A DNA stretch of 64,000 nt from Roseibium limicola (GTDB lineage: Bacteria > Pseudomonadota > Alphaproteobacteria > Rhizobiales > Stappiaceae): assembly GCF_017313085.1 (NCBI RefSeq), contig NZ_JAFLNF010000005.1, positions 124,001 through 188,000 on the forward strand, in the 5' to 3' direction. Both the position numbers and the translations under genes were made by a program. Of the stretch, positions 17,051-26,019 are shown piece by piece; positions within the stretch are counted from its first letter, which is position 1; every line of letters begins with the position of its first letter. The notes under the pieces were generated by a model. That model ran no database searches and was not told where the DNA came from. It was given only the letters and a program-made list of their open reading frames with translations.

Positions 17051-17917
17051 ATGTCTGGCGAAATGATCACTGACGGCCGATGCTACGTCATTGCCGAAAT
17101 CGGCATCAATCACAACGGCGATCTGTCCAAGGCGCTTGAGATGGTTCGGGCGGCGAAGGTAGCTGACTGCGATGCAGTCAAGTTTCAGAAACGCACCCTT
17201 GACGTCGTTTACACTGCGGAAGAGCTGGCCAAACCAAGAGACAACGTCTTTGGTCCGACCAACGGGGACCTGAAGCGCGGGCTGGAGTTTTCCGAACAGG
17301 ACTACACGGCCATCGACAGCTTCTGCCGTGAGGTCGGTATCGACTGGTTTGCCTCCCCCTGGGATCAAGCCTCGACCGAGTTCCTGATGAAGTACGACAG
17401 CCCCTATCTGAAGGTCGCTTCGGCGATGCTGACGGATAAGGCGTTCCTGGAGCATTGCGCGGCGACAGGGCGGCCATTGCTGGTTTCAACCGGCATGGCG
17501 GACATGGATCTGATTTCACGCGCAGTCGGAGTTATCGAGGGCGCTGGTGGAACAATTGCCTGCCTCTACCATTGCACGTCGACATATCCGTCCCGCGATG
17601 CAGATCTCAATCTTCGTGGCATTGCGACGCTCAAATCCCGGTTTCCGAACCTCAAGATAGGCTACTCCGGTCATGAGGAGGGGATACTGCCGAGCGTGCT
17701 TGCTGCGGCGTTGGGGGCGGTTTCTGTCGAGCGCCACATCACGTTAAGTCGAGAAGACTGGGGATCTGATCAGAAGGCCTCGCTTGAGATGGGAGACGTG
17801 GCAGAGATGGTCGCGCAGATCCGGCGGGCTGAAGTTGTGCTCGGTAATGGCGACATTCGTTTTCTTGAAGATGAAAAACCCATTGCCGAGAAATTGCGCC
17901 GCAACCACACCCTGTAG
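17051..17917 (+). CDS. NeuB-family nonulosonic/sialic acid synthase, no SAF domain
   Basis: Condenses phosphoenolpyruvate with an N-acylated hexosamine to give a nine-carbon keto-acid (neuraminic, legionaminic, pseudaminic or related). Conserved features are AEIGINHNGD near the N-terminus, AVKFQKR, DWFASPWD, LKVASAML, LVSTGMAD and LYHCTSTYPS. The two His expected to bind metal are in GYSGHEEG and VERHITL, followed by WGSDQKASLE. The usual DH before the AS pair is DQ here. The protein is 288 residues and stops at the end of the barrel, whereas classic NeuB has a further SAF (antifreeze-like) domain of about 60 residues. Start 17051 is chosen because the upstream in-frame ATG at 16997 would add a tail that precedes the conserved start. 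The cytidylyltransferase 1.3 kb downstream supports the pathway. The exact sugar cannot be told. Confidence 0.85.
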   Translation: MSGEMITDGRCYVIAEIGINHNGDLSKALEMVRAAKVADCDAVKFQKRTLDVVYTAEELAKPRDNVFGPTNGDLKRGLEFSEQDYTAIDSFCREVGIDWFASPWDQASTEFLMKYDSPYLKVASAMLTDKAFLEHCAATGRPLLVSTGMADMDLISRAVGVIEGAGGTIACLYHCTSTYPSRDADLNLRGIATLKSRFPNLKIGYSGHEEGILPSVLAAALGAVSVERHITLSREDWGSDQKASLEMGDVAEMVAQIRRAEVVLGNGDIRFLEDEKPIAEKLRRNHTL

Positions 17918-17949
17918 GGGGCATTTCTGTAACGGTAACTCTAAACCCC

Positions 17950-17981
17950 GCTTGGGAAAGAAATAACCTACTTTCCCAAGC
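17950..17981. terminator. Hairpin between convergent NeuB-like and methyltransferase genes
   Basis: GCTTGGGAAAG (17950-17960) and CTTTCCCAAGC (17971-17981) form a perfect 11-bp stem around a 10-base loop. The stop codon of the minus-strand methyltransferase lies in the loop, and its last codons lie in one arm. There is no strong T-run on either side, so terminator function is inferred from the convergent placement. Confidence 0.5.
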
Positions 17982-18912
17982 AGGATTTGTTTGGCTTTCT
18001 GGCGGTGGCAATGAGCGTGTCTGTACGCCCGAGAGTGGCGAGATGGGCCCGATAAGCTGCATCAAGAGCTTCTGAACTCAAGTGTGCGAAATGGGCGTGC
18101 CCGCCCGGCTTTCTCTCCATCTGCCAGTGGAGATGGTTGGCATATCCGTATCTTTGAAAGTAATCGACCTTGATATCGGTGAAGCCGGATGCGGCCAAGT
18201 ATGTCCTGAGGCTATCCTGGGTGTGTAGCACCAGATGCTCGCTCCAGTAGGTGAAGTCACGATATTCAGTGATGGCCAGCTCTTCCGACAGGAAGTCTCG
18301 GGCATGCGGCACTTCAATGAAGAGTGTTCCGCCGGGCTTCATGGCTTTCTCGACGTCTGCCAGAATTTGCAGCTGATCCGGTATGTGCTCCAACACATGA
18401 AACAGCGTCACCAGGTCGAAATCGCCAGCAGTATCCGCCAGAGATGCCGCGATTTGTCCGCGGGCGCCTAGCCTGTCGGAAATGAGGTCACGCAAATCTT
18501 TGCGGATTTCGATGCCCGTGACATCCGTTGTCAAGGATAACGCGTCGTCCAGAAACAGGCCTCGTCCTGTTCCGAAATCACAAACTCTCTTGCCGCGTAT
18601 TAGTTCGGAGGTCTGGGCCAGCCGTCTCGCGTCGTCGTCATTTCGGGTGAGCCGCTGTAGTCCGTCTCGTGTCGCGACTTCGGATCGGTCTAATTTGCCG
18701 ATGGTTTTCTGGCCGTAGTGACTCTCTACCTCGATCGTCTCGGCCAGAAATATGACCCCGCTTTCCGTATCTTTTAAAACCTTGATGTCCGCATCTCGGG
18801 TGCGGGGCCAGTGAAGCTCCACGCTCGTCTGGCGGATCAAGCCCAGATCCAGAAGTTGGCGAATGTGTACCGCCTTGGAGGTAAGCTGAAACTCCTGTGT
18901 TGCCGGCTGCAT
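17968..18912 (-). CDS. Class I SAM-dependent methyltransferase
   Basis: 314 residues from the ATG at 18912, which has AAGGA six bases upstream; the frame is open to 18939. The central part is a Rossmann-type methyltransferase. It shows motif I VCDFGTGRGLFLDDAL, acidic loop VTGIEIRK, motif IV FDLVTLFHVLEHIPD, then MKPGGTLFIEVPHARDF. This is the ubiE/Methyltransf_23 pattern seen in many sugar methyltransferases of surface-glycan clusters. The N-terminal 90 residues carry no known motif by eye. It is inserted on the opposite strand between the NeuB-like and CMP-transferase genes, so methylation of the nonulosonic sugar or its glycan is a reasonable guess. Methylation of another small molecule is possible. 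Confidence 0.75.
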   Translation of the reverse strand: MQPATQEFQLTSKAVHIRQLLDLGLIRQTSVELHWPRTRDADIKVLKDTESGVIFLAETIEVESHYGQKTIGKLDRSEVATRDGLQRLTRNDDDARRLAQTSELIRGKRVCDFGTGRGLFLDDALSLTTDVTGIEIRKDLRDLISDRLGARGQIAASLADTAGDFDLVTLFHVLEHIPDQLQILADVEKAMKPGGTLFIEVPHARDFLSEELAITEYRDFTYWSEHLVLHTQDSLRTYLAASGFTDIKVDYFQRYGYANHLHWQMERKPGGHAHFAHLSSEALDAAYRAHLATLGRTDTLIATARKPNKSCLGK

Positions 18913-19174
18913 GGAAGGTCCTTGACGTAAAGAGCGCATGTATAAAAATACGTATAGTTTGGGTGGGAATACAATTGTTTACGAAATCAATAGTCTCAGC
19001 TGACGGAGAGGATATCAATTAATAAATTTGTTGAAACTTAAGCACTTGGCCGCCTCTTGGTTGAATGCGCTGTGGGTTCGGAGAACTATAGGGAAGGTGT
19101 TGGCGGATTCGGGTCGGTTGAGTGCTGTGAAAATCCCTGGTTTCGCTGATAGATGAGACAGAAGGGCGGATTGA

Positions 19175-19906
19175 ATGTCCTGTATCGCCGTTATTCCGGC
19201 GCGGGGAGGCTCCAAAGGTGTGCCAGGCAAAAACCTGAAGCCCTTGGCCAACCGCCCGCTGATTGCCTGGACAATCGAAGAAGCTCTGAAGGTTGCTGGC
19301 GTCGATGAGGTCATCGTTTCGACCGACGATGATGAGATCGCCGAAGTCAGCCGAGGTTACGGTGCCTCCGTGCCTTTCGTCAGGCCGGCTGACCTGGCGC
19401 AGGACAGCGTGCATGCTGTCCACGTCGTTTTGCATTTGATCGAGTGGCTGAGCGAGTATCGCTCAACGGCCCCTGATGCGATTACCATGTTACTCCCGAC
19501 CGCGCCGTTACGTAGGCGTTGGCATGTCGAGAAGGCGCTGGGCCTTTTTGCCCAGCAGCCGGAAAGCCCGGTGATATCCGTTTATCGCAGTCTGACACCG
19601 CTTATCAGCCTGCGCTGGATCGAGGAGGGGCGGATGAAGCCTGTTGTCGAGACCGGCAATCTCAATGTGCAGCGTCAGGACCTGAAGCCGGTCTATGGCG
19701 TGAATGGAAGCATCTACATCGCCAGTGTTGAGCATTTGAAGCGGACGGGTTCGTTTCATACCGAAGACGCTCGACCTTTCGTCATGGATCGGCTGCACTC
19801 CCTCGATATCAACTCCTTGGATGATTTCGCCATGGCAGAGCACTTCTTGACTTCGCCCGACTTTGATCTGGACAAGAGTTTGTTGGAAGAGGAACGCGCA
19901 GTATGA
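19175..19906 (+). CDS. CMP-nonulosonate (acylneuraminate) cytidylyltransferase
   Basis: Activates a keto-sugar acid with CTP to a CMP-sugar for glycosyltransferases. The N-terminal nucleotide-binding motif IPARGGSKGVPGKNLKPLANRPLIAWTI is diagnostic of the NeuA/KdsB superfamily and closest to acylneuraminate cytidylyltransferases. LLPTAPLRR and NGSIYI also match. At 243 residues it is a single catalytic domain without an added phosphatase. It overlaps the next gene by four bases (ATGA at 19903-19906), so the two are coupled. Pairing with the NeuB-like synthase supports a CMP-nonulosonate product. A Kdo cytidylyltransferase is less likely because KdsB has a different motif spacing. Confidence 0.85.
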   Translation: MSCIAVIPARGGSKGVPGKNLKPLANRPLIAWTIEEALKVAGVDEVIVSTDDDEIAEVSRGYGASVPFVRPADLAQDSVHAVHVVLHLIEWLSEYRSTAPDAITMLLPTAPLRRRWHVEKALGLFAQQPESPVISVYRSLTPLISLRWIEEGRMKPVVETGNLNVQRQDLKPVYGVNGSIYIASVEHLKRTGSFHTEDARPFVMDRLHSLDINSLDDFAMAEHFLTSPDFDLDKSLLEEERAV

Positions 19907-21036
19907 TCCGCATCGCCCATATCGGCGGTTGGGGCCGCAATTTCGGAGACTTCGCCCTTCAGGCCGGCCAAATGAGCATCCTGCGCGAAAGCGCCCCGGA
20001 TGATCTCGACTTTCTTCCAATCCATTGCCAGCGAACGCGATTTCATCCCGACCTGATCGACCTGATCAACGAAACATGCGACCTCTTTCTTCTGGGGGGC
20101 GGCGGGATGATCTTTCACCGGCCCGAGGATTCCAGCCTCTCTGGTTGGCAATTCAATATCAGCCTGGAGGATCTCAAGCGGATCAGGATCCCGCTGGCAG
20201 TCTATGCCATCGGCTACAATCCCTTCCATTTCGATAGTCTCAAGCTGCTTCCTCAGGCGATGGGGCATCTGCGCGCCGTTCAGGAGAAGGCAGCCTTGTT
20301 TTCCGTGCGCAATCAGGGAAGCCGCAAGGCTCTGATGGAAGGAGGGCTGGATGGCGACCGCATAGACGTCATCCCTGATCCGGGTCTGTACGTGCCGCCG
20401 CACGCCTTTACCTTGCCAGGTAAACCTCGAGCGGGGCCGAAAATCGGCCTGAACTGGGCGGGTGATCGCCCGCATTTCCGGTTCGCCGAGCCGTGGGAGA
20501 AGAGCCGCGGCAACCTGATCTCTGCCATATGCGCGGCTTTTGAGAGGGTCGCGGCACAGCATCCTGATCTGCAGGTCTACTTTCTCCCGCATCTGGAAGA
20601 CCGGATCGACAGCGATGTCTGGCCTCAATTCCAGGAGCGTCTCGGTGATCGTATTCTCAATCTAGAAGACGCCGCCTCGCAAATTTATCCGCCGTCACTG
20701 GCGCAGGTCGGCTTCCTGGCGGATTGCTACCGGCAGATGGATCTGACCATCGGCATGCGCGGCCACGCCAACATCGTGCCTTACGGTATGAATACGCCGA
20801 TCCTAGGTTTGGGGAGTCACGACAAGGTGGGCTTCTTTTTAAAGGAGGTCGGGCTTGAAAAGGCGTGGTTGTCGACCCAGCAGAGTGCGGATGCAGGGGG
20901 TGGTGAAGCCATCGCGGACCGGATTTTCGAAACTCTCGCCAACAAGGCCTCGTTGAAGGCGGAAATGGCAACGGGGTTGGCGGAGTGCCGTGAGATATCT
21001 CTGGCGTTTCATCGACGCTTGTTTGACGTACTCTGA
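19903..21036 (+). CDS. Polysaccharide pyruvyltransferase family protein
   Basis: 377-residue protein of the CsaB/WcaK family, which transfers pyruvate from phosphoenolpyruvate to glycan sugars as a ketal; some members act differently. Visible landmarks are the N-terminal HIGGWGRNFGDFALQAG, the LLGGGGMIFH glycine stretch, LAVYAIGYNPF, FSVRNQGSRKAL, DVIPDPGLYVPP and the C-terminal DLTIGMRGHANIVPYGMNTPILGL, where RGH is the family signature. It is translationally coupled to the cytidylyltransferase. Its likely role is to modify the same glycan, but a sugar-transfer role is possible because the fold is of GT-B type. It is predicted to be cytoplasmic, with no signal or membrane segment seen. Confidence 0.8.
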   Translation: MIRIAHIGGWGRNFGDFALQAGQMSILRESAPDDLDFLPIHCQRTRFHPDLIDLINETCDLFLLGGGGMIFHRPEDSSLSGWQFNISLEDLKRIRIPLAVYAIGYNPFHFDSLKLLPQAMGHLRAVQEKAALFSVRNQGSRKALMEGGLDGDRIDVIPDPGLYVPPHAFTLPGKPRAGPKIGLNWAGDRPHFRFAEPWEKSRGNLISAICAAFERVAAQHPDLQVYFLPHLEDRIDSDVWPQFQERLGDRILNLEDAASQIYPPSLAQVGFLADCYRQMDLTIGMRGHANIVPYGMNTPILGLGSHDKVGFFLKEVGLEKAWLSTQQSADAGGGEAIADRIFETLANKASLKAEMATGLAECREISLAFHRRLFDVL

Positions 21037-21066
21037 CAGATTTCGTGATGGCACTGGGGCTCGGCG

Positions 21067-22935
21067 CTATTCCAGCCCGAGGCGCTTTAGTCGTCGTGAG
21101 CAGTCTGGGGCTTTTAGCCAGGCCCTGAGGTCGGATACAAGCCGCGGAACAATGTCGGAGGCGTGTTTTTCCGGTGGAATGCGGTAGTAAGTCATGCTCG
21201 GATACCAGGGTGGGTTTTTCTGCCCCAGGAGCACGACCGAGTGGACAGACCCATAGCGCCAGCATGGCACATCAAGCGCTCCCGCAAGATCGGCAACACT
21301 GGTGTTCGCGCTGATCACCAGATCGACACAAGCTGTCAAGGCTGCCGCTGCATCCATGTCATCACGCAGGTCGAGATCGTCAAAGTGCTGCATGTTGACG
21401 CCAAGCCCTTCGCGAACCCAGCGGATCTCTTTGTCCTTGCTGGAATACTGAAGATTGAGGAAAATCGCATTCGGGGTTTCCAGAATCGGTTTTATTTCCA
21501 GAATGCTGAGGTACCAGCGTGACCGCCAGGCAGCCAGACTACCGCTTCGCCAGGCGACGCCTATGACAGGTTTGCCCTCCGGGTTGTCCAGTCTGCCGTG
21601 CAACTCGAGCGCGCGTTCACGGTCGAACTGCAGGTAGGGCGATTTCCTCTTCTTGAAGTCGGAGGCCGAGGGACGGATGAACTGCGGCAGATCCGTTAGA
21701 CAGCAATGGACATCGTAGTCCTTCAGTTCAGTCTCCAGGGTTTCCGGATCGTATTGCCCCTTGCGAACAAGGGCGCCTTCAAAGCTGCGTTCGTACATTT
21801 CGACGAGCTTTGCGGGTGCTTCAACGATGACCTTGCAGTCTTTCTCGATCATCTCCGGGATCATGGAGGCGTTGCGCAGTGCGTCGCCGACACCCTGATC
21901 GTTCCAGACCATGATTGTTTTGCCCTCCAGCGGGCTGCCGTCCCACTCAGGTACATCGAACTGACGATTGATAGCGGAAGAGTTCTTGTCCTCGAAGCGT
22001 GCCTTGTGAAGTGCCCACCCCTCTTTCAGGCGACCGGCGGCAAGCAGGGCGAGCGCCTTGTTCCAGGACGCCGCAGGCAGGTCGGAGCCAGCTGCATCAA
22101 GGGCCTTGTCCAGAGTGACAACCGCATCATTGAACCGCCCGGTGCTGTGATAGTGAACTCCGAGCGTCACCAGCTTGTGGTAATTCTTGGGATCATTTTT
22201 CGCGGCAAATTCAGCGTGCTTCAGGCTTTCCGTGGATTCTCCGGTCTTGAACAGAAGGCGGGCGTATTCATGCGCCAGATCGCCGTTCTTTGGGAAGAGT
22301 TTCAGGGCGGCCTCAAGCTCGGGGCGGGAGTTTTTGAAGTCTTCGATTTCCAGTCGAGACCGGGCGCGTTGGACGAAGTTTTCCACATTGCTCGGATCCA
22401 GCTGTGCCGCCCGGTCGAAGAAATAGACAGCCTTGTCATGATCCTTGTTGTCCCGCAACAAAATGCCGTAGTTGCGATAAGCGTCGACGAACCTGGGGTG
22501 TTCATTGATGAGGGCGCGAAAAATGTCTTCGGCCTCTGTCTTTCGGTCCATGTGGGACAACGAAATACCTTTGAGATTGCGCGCTTCGATCAGGGTTGGG
22601 TCCAGAATTAGTGCCTTTTCGGCAACGGCCAAGACGCTTTCGGGCTCCATGTGCGGCATATCGGAAAAGACGCGGGCCAGATTGGCGTAGAAGGGCGCGC
22701 GGTCGGGCGCAATGTCGATCGCCTTCTGGATGTATTGCCTGGCTCTTTCGGGTTTTCCCAGCTGGCGGTAGCAAACGCCGAGCAGGTGATTGGCATCGGC
22801 TGACTGGGGGGCTTTTTTGAGCGCCGATTTATAGAGCCGCTGTGCTTTTTCGATGTCTCCGGCCTTTTGCAAGGCAAGAGCTTGATGCATCTTCTCACTG
22901 AAAGTTGTCGGGGCGGCGGCTTTCTTCAGGGCCAT
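21067..22935 (-). CDS. TPR protein with C-terminal glycosyltransferase-like domain (FlmG-like)
   Basis: 622 residues. About 15-330 are a string of roughly eight tetratricopeptide repeats (for example HQALALQKAGDIEKAQRLY and NHLLGVCYRQLGKPERARQY). About 345-610 form a GT-B/heptosyltransferase-like domain. It has EGKTIMVWNDQGVGDALRNA, GVAWRSGS, DLVISANTSVADLAGALDVPCW and the WYPSMTYYRI stretch near the end. This two-part layout matches FlmG of Caulobacter, a soluble transferase that puts pseudaminic acid on flagellin, and related TPR-transferases. The neighbouring NeuB-like and CMP-transferase genes could supply the donor. The start ATG has GGAGA ahead of it. No flagellin is present in the window, so the acceptor is unknown. 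Family membership is by eye; the glycosylation role is inference. Confidence 0.75.
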   Translation of the reverse strand: MALKKAAAPTTFSEKMHQALALQKAGDIEKAQRLYKSALKKAPQSADANHLLGVCYRQLGKPERARQYIQKAIDIAPDRAPFYANLARVFSDMPHMEPESVLAVAEKALILDPTLIEARNLKGISLSHMDRKTEAEDIFRALINEHPRFVDAYRNYGILLRDNKDHDKAVYFFDRAAQLDPSNVENFVQRARSRLEIEDFKNSRPELEAALKLFPKNGDLAHEYARLLFKTGESTESLKHAEFAAKNDPKNYHKLVTLGVHYHSTGRFNDAVVTLDKALDAAGSDLPAASWNKALALLAAGRLKEGWALHKARFEDKNSSAINRQFDVPEWDGSPLEGKTIMVWNDQGVGDALRNASMIPEMIEKDCKVIVEAPAKLVEMYERSFEGALVRKGQYDPETLETELKDYDVHCCLTDLPQFIRPSASDFKKRKSPYLQFDRERALELHGRLDNPEGKPVIGVAWRSGSLAAWRSRWYLSILEIKPILETPNAIFLNLQYSSKDKEIRWVREGLGVNMQHFDDLDLRDDMDAAAALTACVDLVISANTSVADLAGALDVPCWRYGSVHSVVLLGQKNPPWYPSMTYYRIPPEKHASDIVPRLVSDLRAWLKAPDCSRRLKRLGLE

Positions 22936-23270
22936 CGTATCTCCGGGTCACAAGCACGCTTGATGCGTCGATAGATTGATTCTTGACCAAGAGTAACAAG
23001 TGCCGAATTCAAATGCGTCAGTTTTTAACGCTAGGTCATTCAGGTCGGTCAGGTTCACGTGGATGAGTGTTAAATCTTAAGAGGTTCTGCTGACTTTGTG
23101 GGGGGATGTTCTCCGCGATCGGGTGGCCCGCATGAAGTAGGCGGAGTGGTTCATGCATCCATCCGTCAAAGTCCATGCCCTTGCTGGTTCGGACGGAGAG
23201 GGGTAATCAGGGGGAAAGCCCTTCTGCGCGCCCTTCATCTGCAGCCTTCCCGCCAGAGCCTGGAATATTC
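22936..23270. other. 335-base divergent intergenic region
   Basis: Separates the leftward TPR-glycosyltransferase gene from the rightward phosphatase gene. GGAGA on the minus strand at the left edge serves the TPR gene. The right half (about 23150-23270) is an open extension of the phosphatase frame without conserved sequence. I see no RNA gene, repeat or convincing promoter boxes. Confidence 0.3.
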
Positions 23271-23960
23271 ATGTCCTCAGAGAAATCCACCGACCGTCGT
23301 CCCGTCATCATCTTCGATCTGGATGGCACGCTTGTGTCGTCCATGGATGACTTGGTTGTCACCTTGAATGTAATCCTGACAGAAGAAGGGCATCAGGCCA
23401 TTCCGCCGGAGAGTGTGCAGACGATGATTGGCCATGGCGCCAAAGTTCTCTTGCAGCGTGGTCTGGAAGCAAATGGCGTCGCCTGGACGGAAGACAGCAT
23501 CGCGCCAATGTATGGCAACTTCCTCGCCCATTACGAAGCGCATATCGCTGATCACACGCGGCCTTTTCCTGGCGTGGTGGCCTGTCTTGAGCGTCTGAAG
23601 GCGCGTGGCTTCCGTCTTGCTGTGTGCACCAACAAGGTGGAACGATTGACGATGCCCTTGCTGGCGGCTCTGGATTTGACCAGGCATTTCGATGCCATTG
23701 TCGGTGGCGACAGCTTCGACAAGCCGAAGCCCGATGCGGCTCCGGTTCTGGGGGCAATTGAACGCAGCGGCGGCACCAAGGCAGGGTCTGTCATGGTCGG
23801 CGATAGCGTCACGGATATTGATGCTGCACGGGCTGCCGGCATACCGGTCGTCGCAGTTGATTTCGGCTACACTCCTGTGCCGGTGAACGAGTTGAACCCG
23901 GATCGGGTAATTTCGCATTTCGACGCACTTGAGGCGGCTCTAGACGCGGTCATTGACTGA
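23271..23960 (+). CDS. gph: HAD-family phosphoglycolate phosphatase
   Basis: 229-residue HAD subfamily IA hydrolase. Motif I IIFDLDGTLVSSMDDL carries the nucleophile Asp. The cap region follows (MIGHGAKVLLQRGL). Motif II AVCTNK, the Lys region GGDSFDKPKPDAAPVL, and motif IV VMVGDSVTDIDAARAAGIPVVAVDFGYTP complete the fold. The layout and the FGYTP segment are typical of Gph, which removes 2-phosphoglycolate formed in DNA repair or by Rubisco oxygenation. ATG 23271 begins just ahead of motif I; the frame is open from 23175 but the extra residues are not conserved. In Hyphomicrobiales gph commonly lies close to rpiA and gor, as here. A different HAD substrate is possible. Confidence 0.88.
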   Translation: MSSEKSTDRRPVIIFDLDGTLVSSMDDLVVTLNVILTEEGHQAIPPESVQTMIGHGAKVLLQRGLEANGVAWTEDSIAPMYGNFLAHYEAHIADHTRPFPGVVACLERLKARGFRLAVCTNKVERLTMPLLAALDLTRHFDAIVGGDSFDKPKPDAAPVLGAIERSGGTKAGSVMVGDSVTDIDAARAAGIPVVAVDFGYTPVPVNELNPDRVISHFDALEAALDAVID

Positions 23961-24080
23961 AGCGCGAAGCCACCCTGTATTCGCAATTGAGCGCAGGGCA
24001 GCTGGGGGAAAGCACCTTTCTCCCCCTTGCCCGGGATCTTTGGTTGATTTAATTACCCGCTTCACTGGCCGTCAGGCACA

Positions 24081-24155
24081 GGGCGATTAGCTCAGCGGGA
24101 GAGCATTCCGTTCACACCGGAAAGGTCACTGGTTCGATCCCAGTATCGCCCACCA
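24081..24155 (+). tRNA. tRNA-Val (anticodon CAC)
   Basis: 75-base cloverleaf with encoded CCA. Acceptor arm GGGCGAT pairs with ATCGCCC (24145-24151), followed by ACCA. The D-arm is GCTCAGCGGGAGAGC. Anticodon stem TTCCG/CGGAA encloses the loop TTCACAC, giving anticodon CAC for the Val codon GTG. The T-arm contains GGTTCGATCC. No integrase or repeated 3' end nearby suggests use as an attachment site. Confidence 0.97.
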
Positions 24156-24240
24156 TATTTTTCAATGATTTGGTGGATTTTTACGGAAAGCACTTAGGTT
24201 CAAGTGAGCCCGGGAGTGCGGGACCTTGTCGTCCGTTACA

Positions 24241-26019
24241 TCACATTTTGTAGGCTGTGCGGAAGCCACCCCAATGGCGTCCCTGGATCAGGATTGGCGC
24301 ATCGATCTCCCGCATCCAGATGATGTTTCCGGCGCCCATATCACGGGCATAGGTCTGGATGAGAAAAGGGCGAGTGTTGCGACCCGCGCTTAAGCCCGCG
24401 CGGTCGTCGAAGATACGCTTGTTGCGGCAATTTCCGGCATTCCAGACCGGGTCATCTGCTTTTTGCGGATGTGAATAGATCTTGTTGTGGACTGGCAGGT
24501 AGCCATTGCGGTCGACTGCGGCGCAGAAGGCCATGGATTTGTCCGTACCGAGGATTCCTTCCTGAATGGTGGGTAGCAGCTTTTCCAGATGCTTGAGATA
24601 GCGCGTTGCAAACTGCTGCGGCGCGCTGCCTTCAATCGGCTCGTAGCTGGTGTCGAACAGATCATCGGCTTGCAGCTGTCCGGTCCTGATCAGCTCATCC
24701 ATGGCAGCGGCAATGCGGTTGGCGCCGTCCTGCGCGCGTTCGACGAAGACCTCGTGCTCGCTGTGTATCTGCGCAATCTTTTGCCGCACCGCACTTATGA
24801 ACTCGGTGCCGGGGGACACGAAGCTGCAGTGGAGACCATTTTCTGACACTGCGACCACGCGGACCTGTGTGCTTCCCAATCCGGTAACTTGCAGATCGAG
24901 CAGGCTGCCGGTGGAAGACGATGGATCACCTTCCGGCTTCAGAAGCAGTCCACCTTCCGATATGTCGAGGGTCTCGAAGCGCTGCGTCCCCTGAGGGGCC
25001 CTGAGGGTTCCGTTCAGCCGTGCCGGCCAGCGATCTTGCTGGCGACGGTCGCCGAGTGCTGTCTGGCGGATCATCATGGTGAAACGATTGCCGAGCCCGT
25101 CTGCTCGCTCTCCCATGCCCGTGCTGGCCTGCGCAGCTTCGTCGGCAACCTTCATGGCTTGCTCGGTGGACGCGGCAATGGCCTGCGCCTGGCTGCTCAC
25201 CTCTTGCACGAATTGAGCGGTATCTCGGGCCCGATCACCGATCGAGCGTGTCGTGTCGATCTGCTCGTGGACGGCAGCCTCGACCGTGGCGAAGCTTGGA
25301 CGAATTTCTGCGATGACGTCAATCACCCGCGTCACATTGCCGATGCTCGTACCTGCAGAATCCTGGAGTCGGGCGATGTTGCTGGAAATCTCGTCGGTGG
25401 CGTTCTGTGTCTGTTGCGACAGAGCCTTGACCTCGCTGGCGACCACGGCGAAGCCTTTGCCTGCCTCACCGGCGCGTGCGGCCTCGATTGTCGCATTGAG
25501 AGCCAGCAGATTGGTTTGTTTGGCAACATCTGAGATCAGGCGAACCACATTGGCAATTGCATCAATAGCCGACTGGAGCTCCAGAACGCCCTGGTTGGCT
25601 TCGTCGGCAAGACCGCGCGCTTGATCTACAAGCTGATTGGAGTTGGTGATCTGGCGCCCGATCTCGTCGCTGGCAGACGAAAGCTCAGAAATTGAATGAG
25701 CGAGCTCAGACGCCGTGCTTGCGGCTTCGCTGGACTGGGTTTCCAGTCGGTCGCTGGCATCTTCCACCTGGCCCAACAGGTGGCGCTGGCTGTTGATTTT
25801 GCTGGTGACTTCCCCGGCCGCTTCACTCATTGACTTGGCGGCGACCTGAAGATCATCTTCGATCGCATCAAGTGTGTGGGCGCTTGAAGGAGCCACGTCA
25901 TTTTGGGAGGCGGTTGCCCGGTGGTCGACGCTAACTTCCTGAGAGGAAATCGAATTTTCTTCTATAGATGTAAGGTCAGTTGAAACTATTTTGGCTTTTC
26001 TGCGAGAAAAGTAAGACAT
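24241..26019 (-). CDS. Soluble chemoreceptor: MCP signalling domain, PilZ, C-terminal sensor
   Basis: 592 residues with no membrane segment. Residues about 50-320 are a coiled-coil signalling domain with the hairpin-tip signature [19 protein letters not shown] at about 163-181, followed by [14 protein letters not shown]. Residues about 325-425 are a PilZ domain with both c-di-GMP contacts intact: R330/R334 in RWPAR, and D352, S354, G357 in DISEGG. Residues about 430-592 are a further sensory domain ([45 protein letters not shown]) found after the signalling domain in some alphaproteobacterial receptors. Whether it binds a ligand or cofactor is unknown. AGAGGAA precedes the ATG. The protein probably links cytoplasmic c-di-GMP to a chemotaxis-type kinase; no che genes are in the window. 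Confidence 0.88.
   Translation of the reverse strand: MSYFSRRKAKIVSTDLTSIEENSISSQEVSVDHRATASQNDVAPSSAHTLDAIEDDLQVAAKSMSEAAGEVTSKINSQRHLLGQVEDASDRLETQSSEAASTASELAHSISELSSASDEIGRQITNSNQLVDQARGLADEANQGVLELQSAIDAIANVVRLISDVAKQTNLLALNATIEAARAGEAGKGFAVVASEVKALSQQTQNATDEISSNIARLQDSAGTSIGNVTRVIDVIAEIRPSFATVEAAVHEQIDTTRSIGDRARDTAQFVQEVSSQAQAIAASTEQAMKVADEAAQASTGMGERADGLGNRFTMMIRQTALGDRRQQDRWPARLNGTLRAPQGTQRFETLDISEGGLLLKPEGDPSSSTGSLLDLQVTGLGSTQVRVVAVSENGLHCSFVSPGTEFISAVRQKIAQIHSEHEVFVERAQDGANRIAAAMDELIRTGQLQADDLFDTSYEPIEGSAPQQFATRYLKHLEKLLPTIQEGILGTDKSMAFCAAVDRNGYLPVHNKIYSHPQKADDPVWNAGNCRNKRIFDDRAGLSAGRNTRPFLIQTYARDMGAGNIIWMREIDAPILIQGRHWGGFRTAYKM

Noticed and set aside
24081-24155. tRNA-Val as an integration site of a genomic island
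   Set aside because: No integrase, no repeated tRNA end and no change of gene type were seen on either side.
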